From positions 12,364 through 76,363 of the forward strand of contig JBGSPX010000020.1 in NCBI GenBank assembly GCA_041738345.1: DNA of 64,000 bases. Direction: 5' to 3'. Shown here piece by piece: positions 25,191-33,667 of the stretch (its first letter is position 1; the number at the start of each line of letters is the position of its first letter). The position numbers and the translations under genes were made by a program. Under the pieces are notes generated by a model. The model did not search any database, was not told the origin of the DNA, and saw only the letters and a list, made by a program, of their open reading frames with translations. The stretch comes from Proteocatella sp041738345. GTDB taxonomy: Bacteria > Bacillota > Clostridia > Peptostreptococcales > Filifactoraceae.

Positions 25191-25667
25191 ATGGCTGGAA
25201 ATTACACTAGATTATCAGATACACTTACTTCATCAGAGGGAAGTGCATTTATAACAAGAGATGGTCAAAATAGACCGATGTTTGAACTATCATCAATAAA
25301 AGCAAATATAGAGCTTAAAATAATAGCAAGGAGAATGCTTGGTCACAGAATGACACAGCATAAAGTAATAGGAGGAGAAGGAAAGGGAAGTTGTACACTT
25401 TATCTTATGAACTCAGACCACTTAAGAGCAGCGCAGGAATATATCAAAAATGGAAGAATGGAAAATATTTCTATACAACTTAGAAATGTGGACAATCAGT
25501 CTACGGTAGGAACTCAAGATGTAACATTAAGGAATGTTGTATTTAATACTCTGCCTATAACATCACTGGATGATCAATCAGAAGATCCAATCACAATAGA
25601 AACAGAATTTACATTTGACGATATGGATGTACTGGAAATGTTTAAAACACCAGAAAATTACAGATAA
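25191..25667 (+). CDS. xkdM: Tail tube protein (XkdM-like, DUF2001)
   Basis: A 158-residue tube subunit with SGSAFI-like start (SSEGSAFITRDGQNRPMFE), LGHRMTQHKVIGGEGKGS and the terminal EFTFDDMDVLEMF, which correspond to the XkdM/DUF2001 family. It assembles in hexameric rings inside the sheath. It has an AGGAGG site and follows the sheath gene by 11 bases. An attenuator hairpin after it would leave sheath and tube mRNA in excess over the later genes, as stoichiometry demands. Confidence 0.87.
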   Translation: MAGNYTRLSDTLTSSEGSAFITRDGQNRPMFELSSIKANIELKIIARRMLGHRMTQHKVIGGEGKGSCTLYLMNSDHLRAAQEYIKNGRMENISIQLRNVDNQSTVGTQDVTLRNVVFNTLPITSLDDQSEDPITIETEFTFDDMDVLEMFKTPENYR

Positions 25668-25747
25668 TAAAGAAAAATAAAAAAAAATAAAAAAAAATAA
25701 AAAATACTAAAAGTCAAAATTGGACTTTAACTTAAAATTTATCTATG

Positions 25748-25776
25748 GCCTCAGTAAACTTACTGGGGCTTTTAAT
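25748..25776 (+). terminator. Internal attenuator between tube and chaperone genes
   Basis: A 9-bp stem GCCTCAGTA/TACTGGGGC with loop AACT followed by TTTTAATTT, in the only long gap (125 bases) inside the structural operon. It probably reduces transcription of low-copy baseplate genes relative to sheath and tube. Confidence 0.6.
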
Positions 25777-25792
25777 TTAAAAGGAGAAAAAT

Positions 25793-26191
25793 ATGAAAAA
25801 TTTAAATGCATTTTTAAACCCAGTAAAAGTAGGAGAAAAAGAAGTTGTTGTTTCTAAGAGATTTATGTCAGAGGGAAAAGTAGTACCATTTGTAATAAAA
25901 CCTATAAATCAAAAGCAAAATGAAGCTATAATAAAGCTTTATACAAAAATGGGGCCAGGAGGAGCTTCTTTAGATCAAATAGGATATATGCATGCCGTAA
26001 CAGCAGCTGCAGTTGTATTCCCAGACTTAAAAGATGCTGAACTTCAAAAAGCATATGATGTGATAGGAGAAACAGAAACCCTTAAGGCGATGCTTCTTGT
26101 TGGTGAATTCGCAGTACTTTCAGAAGAGGTACAAAAACTATCTGGTTTAAATAATGATTTAAATGAGCTTATAGAAGAAGCAAAAAACTAA
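25793..26191 (+). CDS. xkdN: Tail assembly chaperone, short form (XkdN-like)
   Basis: A 132-residue protein between tube and tape measure, the position of gpG/XkdN chaperones that coat the tape measure protein. It starts MKNLNAFLNPVKVGEKEVVV and ends NELIEEAKN. A perfect A AAA AAC slippery heptamer overlaps its last codons, so a fraction of ribosomes should make the long form. Confidence 0.82.
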   Translation: MKNLNAFLNPVKVGEKEVVVSKRFMSEGKVVPFVIKPINQKQNEAIIKLYTKMGPGGASLDQIGYMHAVTAAAVVFPDLKDAELQKAYDVIGETETLKAMLLVGEFAVLSEEVQKLSGLNNDLNELIEEAKN

Positions 26192-26370
26192 TAGAGCGGG
26201 GTGATGCTGAATATTGTTTAGCACACTTCGCACTTCAAAAACTTCGTATAACGCCCTCAGAACTTATGGATATGACTAACGAAGAACGAGCATTTATTTA
26301 TGCTTCCATAATGACGAGGGTAGAATCAGAAAAAAAAGAAGCAGATAAAATAAAAAATGGAAGGAGGTAA
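25793..26370 (+). CDS. Tail assembly chaperone, -1 frameshift fusion product (gpGT-like)
   Basis: The slippery heptamer A AAA AAC lies at 26182-26188, directly before the zero-frame TAA. Slipping back one base reads CTA ATA GAG and continues 60 codons (LIERGDAEYCLAHFALQKL to KIKNGRR) to TAA at 26368, which overlaps the tape measure ribosome site. No start codon or ribosome site serves this extension independently. A stem GTG-A-TGCT/AGCA-CAC at 26201-26226 may stimulate slipping. The product would be 192 residues. Frameshifted chaperones at this locus are a conserved feature of long-tailed phages. Confidence 0.85.
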
Positions 26371-26375
26371 AGGAA

Positions 26376-28142
26376 ATGTCAAATGTAAATATATTACAGC
26401 AAAACATGACACAAGTAAATAAAAATTTAAACATTATGCAGAACAATTTAATTAAAACCAATAATATAACCAAGAACATATATAAAAATAATAATAAAAG
26501 TATTTCTAAATTTAGCAATAACAAGTTTAACGGTTCTCTTTCAATAAATTTTAGTAAGGTTAATAATGTGGTTCAATCAAATAATGACAGTGGAGAGAGT
26601 AAAGGTGGATTTGATATAGCAGGAAGTTTAGGAACTTTGAGTAATATGGCGACTGTTGCAGATAGTTATATAAATACATCGGCAAGACTCGCAATGGTAA
26701 ATGATGGAAAACAAACTGATGGAGCGCTTCAAGATAAAGTATTTCAAACGGCACAACGGTCAGGGGTTTCTTATCAGAATACAGCAGATATGATGTCTAA
26801 AATGGCGTTAGCGCCTGGGTTTAACAGCAATAATGAAGCTTTAAGTTTTACAGAACTTGCACAAAAATCAATGAAAATAGGAGGCGGCTCTGAGGCAAAT
26901 AGAGAAGCAGCGACAAGTACTTTAACTGATGCTATGTCTTCTGGAGGACTTAGTGGAGAAGGTTTTGGAAATATTTTACAAAATGCACCAATGATAGCAG
27001 AGGCTATGGCAAGTTACACAGGAAAAACGAATGAAGAACTGCAAAGTATGGCAGAACAAGGACTTATAACTGCTGATGTTATAAAGAATTCGATGTTTGC
27101 TTCATCAGAAGCTATTGAAAGTAAGTTTCAAGAGACACCCAAAACATTTCAAGATGCTTGGACTCAGATATCTAATGTTGCGGTTAAATCATTATTACCT
27201 CTTGTAGACATAATAAATGAAGTTATTAATTCAGAGGGATTTAGTCAACTGATAGATAATATATGTGTAGGGATAGATCTTGTGGCAGGAGCTATTTTAT
27301 GGGTAGTTCAAACTATTCAAACATATTGGGATTTCTTTGGACCACTTATAGCAGGAATGACAATAGCTGTTGCACTTTTAGCTATACAGTGGATGGCAGT
27401 ATGTTGGCCTGTGTTAGCAGTTGGAGCAGCAATTGCTTGGTTAATATATATGTTTAATGCTTGTGGAATAACATTTAGAGATGTATTTTGTTTTATATGT
27501 GGAGCAGTAGAGGCACTAAAAGTTATTTTTTATAATCTTGGAGTATGTATAAATAATGTATTTGTAGAGATACAAGAAGTTATATACAAAATTTTCACTG
27601 GAATAGTTAATGGTGCGCTTAACAAGATAAATGAGGGTTTACTTTGGAGCAATAAGTATCTTGGCACAACATATACTACATTCGGGACATTTGATGATTA
27701 TGATGATAGTAAATACAGGGATTATAAAGATGTTAAAGATGCATATAATTTAGGTAAGGAAAAAGGCGGGAATTTATTTGATAATGCATTAAAAAAGGTT
27801 AGTGGTGAAAAAAATACATTTAAAATTCCTAATATTAATAACTTGAGTACGGGTCAATCTCAAATGACATCGTTACAAAACAACAGCAACAATAATAATA
27901 TAAACAATAATAGTAGTAATGAAACTGACTCACAAGTTAATATGTCCAATAAAGATAAGGATTATTTAAGAGAAATGGCAGAAAGAAGCTATATAAATAA
28001 CTTTGCGACAACGACACTTGCACCAAATATAAGTGTTGTATTTGAAGGCTCAGGAAACACATCAAATGATGATAAATTAGCCAAGAGAATAAGTAAAATC
28101 CTTACCGAACAAATAGCAATGGTTGCAGAGGGGGTGTATTAG
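26376..28142 (+). CDS. xkdO: Tail tape measure protein (short)
   Basis: A 588-residue protein. The N-terminus is Asn-rich and helical, followed by a TP901-type core (about 115-290, GGSEANREAATSTLTDAM, GNILQNAPMIAEAMASY). A hydrophobic block (about 300-400, several membrane-type helices such as AVALLAIQWMAVCWPVLAVG) comes next, and an Asn-rich low-complexity stretch lies near 505-530. Tape measures set tail length, roughly 0.15 nm per residue in studied phages, so a short tail below 100 nm is expected. AAGGAGG at 26361-26367. This is much shorter than the PBSX and typical myophage tape measures. Confidence 0.85.
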   Translation: MSNVNILQQNMTQVNKNLNIMQNNLIKTNNITKNIYKNNNKSISKFSNNKFNGSLSINFSKVNNVVQSNNDSGESKGGFDIAGSLGTLSNMATVADSYINTSARLAMVNDGKQTDGALQDKVFQTAQRSGVSYQNTADMMSKMALAPGFNSNNEALSFTELAQKSMKIGGGSEANREAATSTLTDAMSSGGLSGEGFGNILQNAPMIAEAMASYTGKTNEELQSMAEQGLITADVIKNSMFASSEAIESKFQETPKTFQDAWTQISNVAVKSLLPLVDIINEVINSEGFSQLIDNICVGIDLVAGAILWVVQTIQTYWDFFGPLIAGMTIAVALLAIQWMAVCWPVLAVGAAIAWLIYMFNACGITFRDVFCFICGAVEALKVIFYNLGVCINNVFVEIQEVIYKIFTGIVNGALNKINEGLLWSNKYLGTTYTTFGTFDDYDDSKYRDYKDVKDAYNLGKEKGGNLFDNALKKVSGEKNTFKIPNINNLSTGQSQMTSLQNNSNNNNINNNSSNETDSQVNMSNKDKDYLREMAERSYINNFATTTLAPNISVVFEGSGNTSNDDKLAKRISKILTEQIAMVAEGVY

Positions 28143-28143
28143 A

Positions 28144-28812
28144 ATGGGATATGCGATATTTTTTGATAAAGACAATGTAACCTATAGACTGCCTGTAAAT
28201 CCAGAGGAAATAAAAGTGGAAAACAAGCTTTCGTTTGAAACTTTTGAAGTATTAAAACTTGGACAAGTTGCAATACCATCATTTGAAGAACTTAAAAAAT
28301 ATAGTTTTGAAGTAGAAATTCCATCACAGCCATATTTTTATTCCGAAACTCCAAATCAGTTTTTAGGATGTGAAGAATACGAAAAAGTATTTGAAAGCTG
28401 GATGAAAAGTAAAGAACCAATAAGATTTATTGCTTCAAATGGAATAACCTCAGATATAAATACTTTGGTTTTAATGAGTTACGACACTGTAGAAAAATCA
28501 GGAGAAGAAGGAGATAAGTACTTTAGCATAGAGCTTACAGAATACAAGGAGTTTTCAAGTAAAATTATTGTTAAAGACACTGAAAAGAAAGATACAAGTA
28601 AAAACAAATCACAGACAAAGTCTGAAAAAAAAGAAAGAAAAAATCCTAATAAACCAAAAGAATATATTGTAAAAAAAGGAGATTCACTTTGGTATATTGC
28701 AAAAAAAATGTATGGAGATGGAAGAAAATATACGGTTATTGCAAATGCAAATAAAAAAATAATAAAAAATCCAAATCTTATATATCCAGGGCAAAGGCTG
28801 GTGATTCCATAG
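28144..28812 (+). CDS. xkdP: LysM-domain baseplate/tail protein (XkdP-like)
   Basis: A 222-residue protein. The N-terminal domain of about 145 residues (VTYRLPVNPEEIKV, typical of XkdP/gp53-like proteins) is followed by a Lys/Ser-rich linker (about 150-175) and one C-terminal LysM motif (YIVKKGDSLWYIAKKMYGDG to YPGQRLVIP). It links tube to baseplate hub. The start at 28144 uses GGGGGTG inside the end of the tape measure gene. Confidence 0.88.
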   Translation: MGYAIFFDKDNVTYRLPVNPEEIKVENKLSFETFEVLKLGQVAIPSFEELKKYSFEVEIPSQPYFYSETPNQFLGCEEYEKVFESWMKSKEPIRFIASNGITSDINTLVLMSYDTVEKSGEEGDKYFSIELTEYKEFSSKIIVKDTEKKDTSKNKSQTKSEKKERKNPNKPKEYIVKKGDSLWYIAKKMYGDGRKYTVIANANKKIIKNPNLIYPGQRLVIP

Positions 28813-29745
28813 ATGTCAGCAGAATTATTTGTAAAAATAGGACAAGATGTATACGATATAAGCGAATCTATTACAAGTGTAAAATTTTCTGAAACAATAA
28901 ATGAAGGACCATCAAAACTAAGCTTTAAAATGCTCGATACTGGTTTAAAAATAGAAAATGGAAGCTGTGTATATTTTAAATATGATGGAGCTGAAATATT
29001 TTATGGATATATATTCAAAATAGATGATGGAAATGGTCCAGAGATAGACTGTACAGCATATGATCAGCTTAGATATCTAAAAGTAAAGAAATCTTTTGTG
29101 CTAAACAAAAAGACTGCGGGAAGATTTATAAAAGAGGTATGCTATATGTTTAAGATGAAATGGGGACATATAGCAGATACTAAATATGTAATTCCGCTTA
29201 CAAGTTATAGCAGTCAAACCTTTCTTGATGTATTCATAGATATTATGAAGCAAACTTTTGTTGGAACTAATGAATATTATATATTTAGAGATGAGTTTGG
29301 AAAAGTAAGTCTTAGAAATCTTAAAGAGTTGGAACTTAATCTTGTTATTGGAGATAGTTCACTTTGTTATGATTATAGTAGAAGTTTTAGTATAGATGGA
29401 GAAACCTATAATAAAATAACATATTTAAACGAAGCAGGAGAGCGTATAGGTGAGTTTGACGATTTGGAAACTCAAAAAAAATGGGGAGTTTTAAAAAAAT
29501 ATGAAGTATTAAAAGAAGACATAGAGCCTGCACAGCTTGAAAAAATAGGAAAGAATATGTTGGCATTGTATAACAAAGAAGAACAAACTTTAGATATAAA
29601 GTGTATTGGAGATAAAAGAGTAAGAGCAGGAAGCAGTTTTTATCTTGACATAGGTGATAAAAATATAAATCGTAATGCGATAATAAAATCGGTTTCACAT
29701 GAATTTACGCCTGTTCATACTATGGATTTGGAGGTGATGATTTGA
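28813..29745 (+). CDS. xkdQ: Baseplate hub protein (XkdQ/YqbQ-like)
   Basis: A 310-residue gp27/gpD-like hub. It starts MSAELFVKIGQDVYDISESI, with SYSSQTFLDVFIDIMKQTF and a final VSHEFTPVHTMDLEVMI. The ATG follows the previous stop with no gap, so translation is coupled. It forms the trimeric hub to which the spike attaches. Confidence 0.85.
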   Translation: MSAELFVKIGQDVYDISESITSVKFSETINEGPSKLSFKMLDTGLKIENGSCVYFKYDGAEIFYGYIFKIDDGNGPEIDCTAYDQLRYLKVKKSFVLNKKTAGRFIKEVCYMFKMKWGHIADTKYVIPLTSYSSQTFLDVFIDIMKQTFVGTNEYYIFRDEFGKVSLRNLKELELNLVIGDSSLCYDYSRSFSIDGETYNKITYLNEAGERIGEFDDLETQKKWGVLKKYEVLKEDIEPAQLEKIGKNMLALYNKEEQTLDIKCIGDKRVRAGSSFYLDIGDKNINRNAIIKSVSHEFTPVHTMDLEVMI

Positions 29746-30092
29746 TAAATGAAGTAAAAACTGTAGTAAAAAACTATCTTGATTCAATTATGCCTACAAA
29801 AATTTTAACTGGGAAAGTAGTGAATATTTCTCCACTTGAAATAAATATAGGAAATGAATTTACGATACCAGAACAGCTCATATATGTTCCAACATGGCTT
29901 AAGGATGGCTATAGTTCGGAAACTACTCATTTTCATAAGACGGAAGAAAGTAATAGGCATTTTCATACGGTTTTAGATTCGGGCAAACATAATCATCAAA
30001 TATATTTCAAATTAAAAAAAGGTGATGATTTAATCCTTCTTAGAAACTGGGGAGGACAAAAATATTTTGTATTGGATGTGATGAAAAAATGA
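29742..30092 (+). CDS. xkdR: DUF2577 protein (XkdR-like), candidate central spike
   Basis: A 116-residue protein. The N-terminal half is an OB-like barrel (KILTGKVVNISPLEINIG). The middle has three His-x-His pairs spaced exactly ten residues apart (63-65, 73-75, 83-85), and a C-terminal strand KYFVLDVMKK closes it. The family sits next to the hub in PBSX-like tails. HxH pairs bind iron at the tip of known phage spikes, so a spike role is a reasonable inference. TTG start overlapping the hub stop, GGAGGTGA upstream. Confidence 0.75.
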   Translation: MINEVKTVVKNYLDSIMPTKILTGKVVNISPLEINIGNEFTIPEQLIYVPTWLKDGYSSETTHFHKTEESNRHFHTVLDSGKHNHQIYFKLKKGDDLILLRNWGGQKYFVLDVMKK

Positions 30093-30481
30093 TTCCTATA
30101 AATCAAATAGATACAGTTCAGATTGATGAAACTGTATTTGAAGATAAGACATACAAGCTCTATGAGGACAAAATACAGGGGAGCATAGATGGGATTGAAG
30201 CTTTACAGCAAGCTATAGTAAAAATTCTCTCGACAGAAAAATACGAATATCCTATATATTCATTTGATTATGGGGTGGAGTGGAAAAAACTTGTAGGAAA
30301 AAATTTGGACTATGTAAAGATTGAATTTAAAAGACTTGTAAAAGAAGCCCTTTTAAACGATGATAGGGTAGAATCTGTTAATAATTTTGTTTTTGAAAAT
30401 GAAGGGGATGAACTTATATGTTTTTTTGATGTAGTTAGCATATATGGGGAATTTCCTTTAAAAAAGGAGGTGAATTTCTAA
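30089..30481 (+). CDS. xkdS: Baseplate wedge protein, gp25-like (XkdS, DUF2634)
   Basis: A 130-residue protein with the W25/gp25 pattern: GSIDGIEALQQAIVKILSTEKYEYPIYSFDYGVEW (shown here only as landmarks GSIDG, ILSTEKYEYPIYS, DYGVEW) and RVESVNNFVF. gp25-like proteins join the wedge to the inner baseplate and trigger sheath polymerisation. It overlaps the previous gene by four bases. Confidence 0.83.
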   Translation: MIPINQIDTVQIDETVFEDKTYKLYEDKIQGSIDGIEALQQAIVKILSTEKYEYPIYSFDYGVEWKKLVGKNLDYVKIEFKRLVKEALLNDDRVESVNNFVFENEGDELICFFDVVSIYGEFPLKKEVNF

Positions 30482-30482
30482 G

Positions 30483-31517
30483 GTGTTTGAAGATAAAACC
30501 TATGAAAATATATTAAACGAAATGCTTTCTAGTGTAAGTTCAAAAGTGGACAAAAGAGAGGGGAGTGTAATATATGATGCACTATCACCAGCAGCTTTAA
30601 AAATAGCAGAGATGTATTATCAACTTAACAATTATACAGACCTGCTATATTTAGATACTGCTTCAGATGAGTATCTTGACAGAAAAGCCTCAGATTTTGG
30701 ACTTACAAGAAAATCTGCTAGTTCAGCTATTGTAAAGATAAGAACTGATAATTTGATAGAAATTGGTACAAGATGGACAATTTCTTCTTTAGTTTATGAA
30801 ATAATATCTATGGAATCACAAAATGAGTATAGAGCTAAATGTGAGCAAGTAGGAGAACTTGGAAATATAAAAAGTGCAGAGCTAAGTTCAATTGGGAGTA
30901 CGGCTGTAAAAGCTAATATAGTAGATATTTTCATCTACGGTGAAGAAGAAGAATCAGATGAAGAACTTAGAGAAAGATTAAAAAATAAAATTGCAAATAC
31001 AGCGCAAGATGGTAATATACGTCAGTATTTGCAGTGGGCAGAAGAATATCCAGGTATTGGAAAATCAAAAGTATTTCCACTTTGGAATGGTGGGAATACA
31101 GTTAAGGTATCAATAACAAGTTCAGCAGGTACTTCGGCAAGTCAAAAGCTTATAGAAGATTTTCAAGCCTATTTAGATCCAAAAAGCGAAGGGCTTGGAG
31201 AAGGGAAAGCTCCACTTGGTGCAAAAGTTACAGTATCAACAGGAAAAGAAAAGCAAATAAATATAACTGCGGATGTAGTTTTAGAAGATGGTTACTCTGA
31301 TTTTTCACAGGCGAGAGAAAAAATTGAAGAATATTTTAAGAAGATAACTTACGGACAAAAATACGTGAGTTATTTTTATATAGGAAATATTCTAGTAGGA
31401 TTAGACAGTATATATGATATGAAAAACCTTGTTATAAATGGTTTGAAAGAAGATATTTCAATTGGAGAAGAAGAAATTCCAATCCTTGGAGAGCTTAATT
31501 TAACGGTGGTGAGATAA
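30483..31517 (+). CDS. xkdT: Baseplate J-like wedge protein, cassette A (XkdT)
   Basis: A 344-residue baseplate wedge (gpJ/gp6-like). MFEDKTYENILNEML and VDKREGSVIYDALSPAALK open it; FPLWNGGNTVKV and the C-terminal KYVSYFYIGNILVGLD are family-typical. It starts GTG with GGAGGTGA upstream. It is one of two XkdT homologues in this locus; the other begins at 33668. By hand alignment about 54 of the first 79 residues are identical, and the DNA has diverged, so this is an old duplication or an exchange between related tailocins. Confidence 0.88.
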   Translation: MFEDKTYENILNEMLSSVSSKVDKREGSVIYDALSPAALKIAEMYYQLNNYTDLLYLDTASDEYLDRKASDFGLTRKSASSAIVKIRTDNLIEIGTRWTISSLVYEIISMESQNEYRAKCEQVGELGNIKSAELSSIGSTAVKANIVDIFIYGEEEESDEELRERLKNKIANTAQDGNIRQYLQWAEEYPGIGKSKVFPLWNGGNTVKVSITSSAGTSASQKLIEDFQAYLDPKSEGLGEGKAPLGAKVTVSTGKEKQINITADVVLEDGYSDFSQAREKIEEYFKKITYGQKYVSYFYIGNILVGLDSIYDMKNLVINGLKEDISIGEEEIPILGELNLTVVR

Positions 31518-32119
31518 TGGATAAAAAAAACACTGTTGATATTGGAGAATATCTTCCAGAATTTATAGCGCAAACTAGAGAATTTAAAGAAATAATAAGA
31601 GAAGAAAATAAACAGTTAAATATTTTTAGAAATAATTTAGATAATGCTATAGATAATAATTATATTAAGTATTCAGATGAATATGGAATCGCAAGAATAG
31701 AGAAATTTCTCAAGATAAAACCTTTAGGAACGCTTTCACAACGTAAAGATTTTTTAAGAGCCCTCTATTTAAATGGAAATAAAACTAATAAAACAAGAAT
31801 AGAAGAGATTATAAAAAATGTAACCGGTGGAAAAGCTATAATAAAATTTTGGGCAGAAGATGAATCTGGAAATCTAGCAGGAAAGCAAGGTTATTTAGAA
31901 ATAAAAGTCCTTTCGCCTGACATATCCAAAGATTATAATTTTTCAAATTTAGAGAGATTAATAAGGCCTCTTATTGCAGCACATATAAAGTTGAGCATAA
32001 AGAAATGGTTTGCAACATGGAATGATTTGAAAGAATCACATGCAAATTGGGAAGCTGTAAAAAATAGTAGTGATTGGGAATGTATATATAGCTTTATTCC
32101 AATTACTGAAAATATTTAG
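31517..32119 (+). CDS. xkdU: XkdU/YmfQ-like baseplate protein, cassette A
   Basis: A 200-residue DUF2313-type protein (gpI-like), predicted to link wedge and fibre. It starts VDIGEYLPEFIAQTREFKEI, with LGTLSQRKDFLRALYLNGNKT typical of the family. It overlaps the cassette A wedge stop by one base. The C-terminal WATWNDL-like region (FATWNDLKESHANWEAV) is Trp-rich. The counterpart in cassette B is shorter and only distantly similar. Confidence 0.75.
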   Translation: MDKKNTVDIGEYLPEFIAQTREFKEIIREENKQLNIFRNNLDNAIDNNYIKYSDEYGIARIEKFLKIKPLGTLSQRKDFLRALYLNGNKTNKTRIEEIIKNVTGGKAIIKFWAEDESGNLAGKQGYLEIKVLSPDISKDYNFSNLERLIRPLIAAHIKLSIKKWFATWNDLKESHANWEAVKNSSDWECIYSFIPITENI

Positions 32120-32137
32120 CATTAGGAAGGAGCAAAA

Positions 32138-32506
32138 ATGTTAAAAACACAAAATTATGGATTTAATAAACCAGAACTTTCAGATAGTCCACCTGATATT
32201 ACCGTTATGAATCCAAATTGGGATACTATTGATAAAAAAATAAAGGAAAATACAGATGCGATAGCTCAAAATAGTCAAGAAATTGGGCAAATTGTACTTC
32301 AAAAAAGCGAAAATAAGATAACTGTTTTTAATGTAGATGGAAGTATAACTGAAACTATAAAAAAAGGAGATACTATTGTAAGAGCAAAAACCATTACTTT
32401 TCCAAGTTCTACACAAATAGTAGAAAGTACTATAGAAAATGGAGCAACTACAGTGAAATCTACTACATTTAATTCAGATGGGACAATTAAGGAAGAGGTG
32501 ATTTAG
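32138..32506 (+). CDS. Tail fibre N-terminal/attachment protein, cassette A
   Basis: A 122-residue protein starting MLKTQNYGFNKPELSDSPPD. The KT...GF.KP pattern also starts the cassette B fibre (MDKTSLGFQKPKEEEYYD), so it is probably the wedge-binding end. A helical stretch follows, then Thr/Val-rich beta repeats (TITFPSSTQIVESTIENG). The next ORF begins two bases after its stop. Probably a proximal fibre piece; not recognised by family. Confidence 0.55.
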   Translation: MLKTQNYGFNKPELSDSPPDITVMNPNWDTIDKKIKENTDAIAQNSQEIGQIVLQKSENKITVFNVDGSITETIKKGDTIVRAKTITFPSSTQIVESTIENGATTVKSTTFNSDGTIKEEVI

Positions 32507-32507
32507 A

Positions 32508-33125
32508 ATGTGGGGAGCAATAAAAAAAGCTATAAATAGCAATTTAAACAAACCATTAGATGTATTAATACAAGAAAGCGCTACAGAGCTAAATACTAAG
32601 GTAGATGGTAGAGCAAGTCAAACAAGTCTAGATAGTGTTAAAAACCTAGTTCAAGATGGAAACAATCTGGTTGGTGCAAATAATAACTCAGGCGGTTCAA
32701 TTGGAGTAGGAAGTATATCAGCGAGGATAAATAAACTACTCACAGACTGGACTACTACAAGAGCAGGTTATGTAGATACAGCAATATCAAGTAGAGCTAG
32801 TCAAAGCAGTCTAAATACATTACAAGGGACAGCGAATACAATTAATGCAAATGTAGGGAGTCTAGTAAATGGTAGAGTTGTAAAGAGTGTACAGCGAGGC
32901 GTGGTAACACTTAATAGTTCAACAAATTCTCCAAATTACAAGGTTCCTCACATTGCAGTAGATATAAATAAAAGTATACTAATTCTTAATGGATGGTCAC
33001 GTTATAATGGCGGTGGTTATGATTCATCACCAGTTATAGCAAGTCGAGAACCATTTGCGTTTACTTTAATTTATGGGAAAGATGCTTTCTATCATGTTTC
33101 ATGGGAAATAATTGAGTTTTATTAG
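32508..33125 (+). CDS. Putative receptor-binding tail fibre, cassette A
   Basis: A 205-residue protein. Helical repeats with the shared phrase RASQTSLDSVKNL / RASQSSLNTLQGT (about residues 36 and 94), a Gly/Asn-rich turn (NNNSGGSIGVGSIS), and a C-terminal beta domain (from about 130) that could be the receptor-binding tip. Inferred from position after XkdU and from the fibre-like repeats; no family recognised. Confidence 0.55.
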   Translation: MWGAIKKAINSNLNKPLDVLIQESATELNTKVDGRASQTSLDSVKNLVQDGNNLVGANNNSGGSIGVGSISARINKLLTDWTTTRAGYVDTAISSRASQSSLNTLQGTANTINANVGSLVNGRVVKSVQRGVVTLNSSTNSPNYKVPHIAVDINKSILILNGWSRYNGGGYDSSPVIASREPFAFTLIYGKDAFYHVSWEIIEFY

Positions 33126-33140
33126 AAAGGAGAGCTATAT

Positions 33141-33431
33141 ATGATTTACGCACAGTTAGATTCAAATAACATATGTATAGGAATTTCCCAACTAAGTGGG
33201 GTATTTCAAGCTGAGAGTATGTTACAAATTAAGGATTACGATGCAACAATATTAGGTAAAAAATATGAAAATGGTGTATGGGTAGAATTACCTAAACCAC
33301 CAATTGAGCCAACAGATGAGGAAGTTGTTATTGCTCAGACACTTATAAATCAAGCAAGCATAAAAGAGCAGTTAAATATTATTGATGAGACAAATTCTAA
33401 AATTCTATTAAAAATAACAGGAGGAAATTAA
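33141..33431 (+). CDS. Small fibre-associated protein, cassette A (XkdW-like position)
   Basis: A 96-residue protein starting MIYAQLDSNNICIGISQLSG, with GVWVELPKPPIEPTDEE, a pattern of phage tail proteins that end in a proline-rich linker and a short helix. It lies between the fibre and XkdX as XkdW does. It may be a fibre chaperone or collar; the role is inferred. Confidence 0.55.
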   Translation: MIYAQLDSNNICIGISQLSGVFQAESMLQIKDYDATILGKKYENGVWVELPKPPIEPTDEEVVIAQTLINQASIKEQLNIIDETNSKILLKITGGN

Positions 33432-33432
33432 T

Positions 33433-33564
33433 ATGTTTAATATAATCAAAAGATACTATGAAAAAGGTATTTACCTTAAAGCGGATGTTAAGGTGTTTGT
33501 AAGGTCAGGAGATATTAATACTGAGCAATACAAAGAAATAACAGGTGAAGATTACGTAATTTAG
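33433..33564 (+). CDS. xkdX: XkdX-family small protein, cassette A
   Basis: A 43-residue protein missed by length cut-offs: MFNIIKRYYEKGIYLKADVK, then EQYKEITGEDYVI. This is the typical XkdX pattern (an aromatic helix followed by T-x-EQYKEITGE). GGAGG lies eight bases upstream and it is followed by a strong hairpin. The function of XkdX is unknown. Confidence 0.8.
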   Translation: MFNIIKRYYEKGIYLKADVKVFVRSGDINTEQYKEITGEDYVI

Positions 33565-33578
33565 TAATTTTATAAATT

Positions 33579-33616
33579 AACGAAAAGAAGACTCTAAAAA
33601 TGGTCTTCTTTTCGTT
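33579..33616 (+). terminator. Terminator-like hairpin closing cassette A
   Basis: A 14-bp perfect stem AACGAAAAGAAGAC/GTCTTCTTTTCGTT. The T-rich right arm replaces a separate T-run. A related GTCTTC-bearing hairpin closes cassette B. Confidence 0.65.
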
Positions 33617-33667
33617 ATGAGATAAATATACAGGATATAATAATTAGAAATTTAAGGAGGTGAAAAT

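Noticed and set aside
25669..25705. Tandem A-rich units (AAAAATAAAAA type) resembling a short array
   Set aside because: Low-complexity run with no conserved spacer; not CRISPR.
32138..33125. Cassette A fibre as one gene broken in two
   Set aside because: The second ORF has its own GAGGTGA site and sensible start; no reading joins the two by a single shift.
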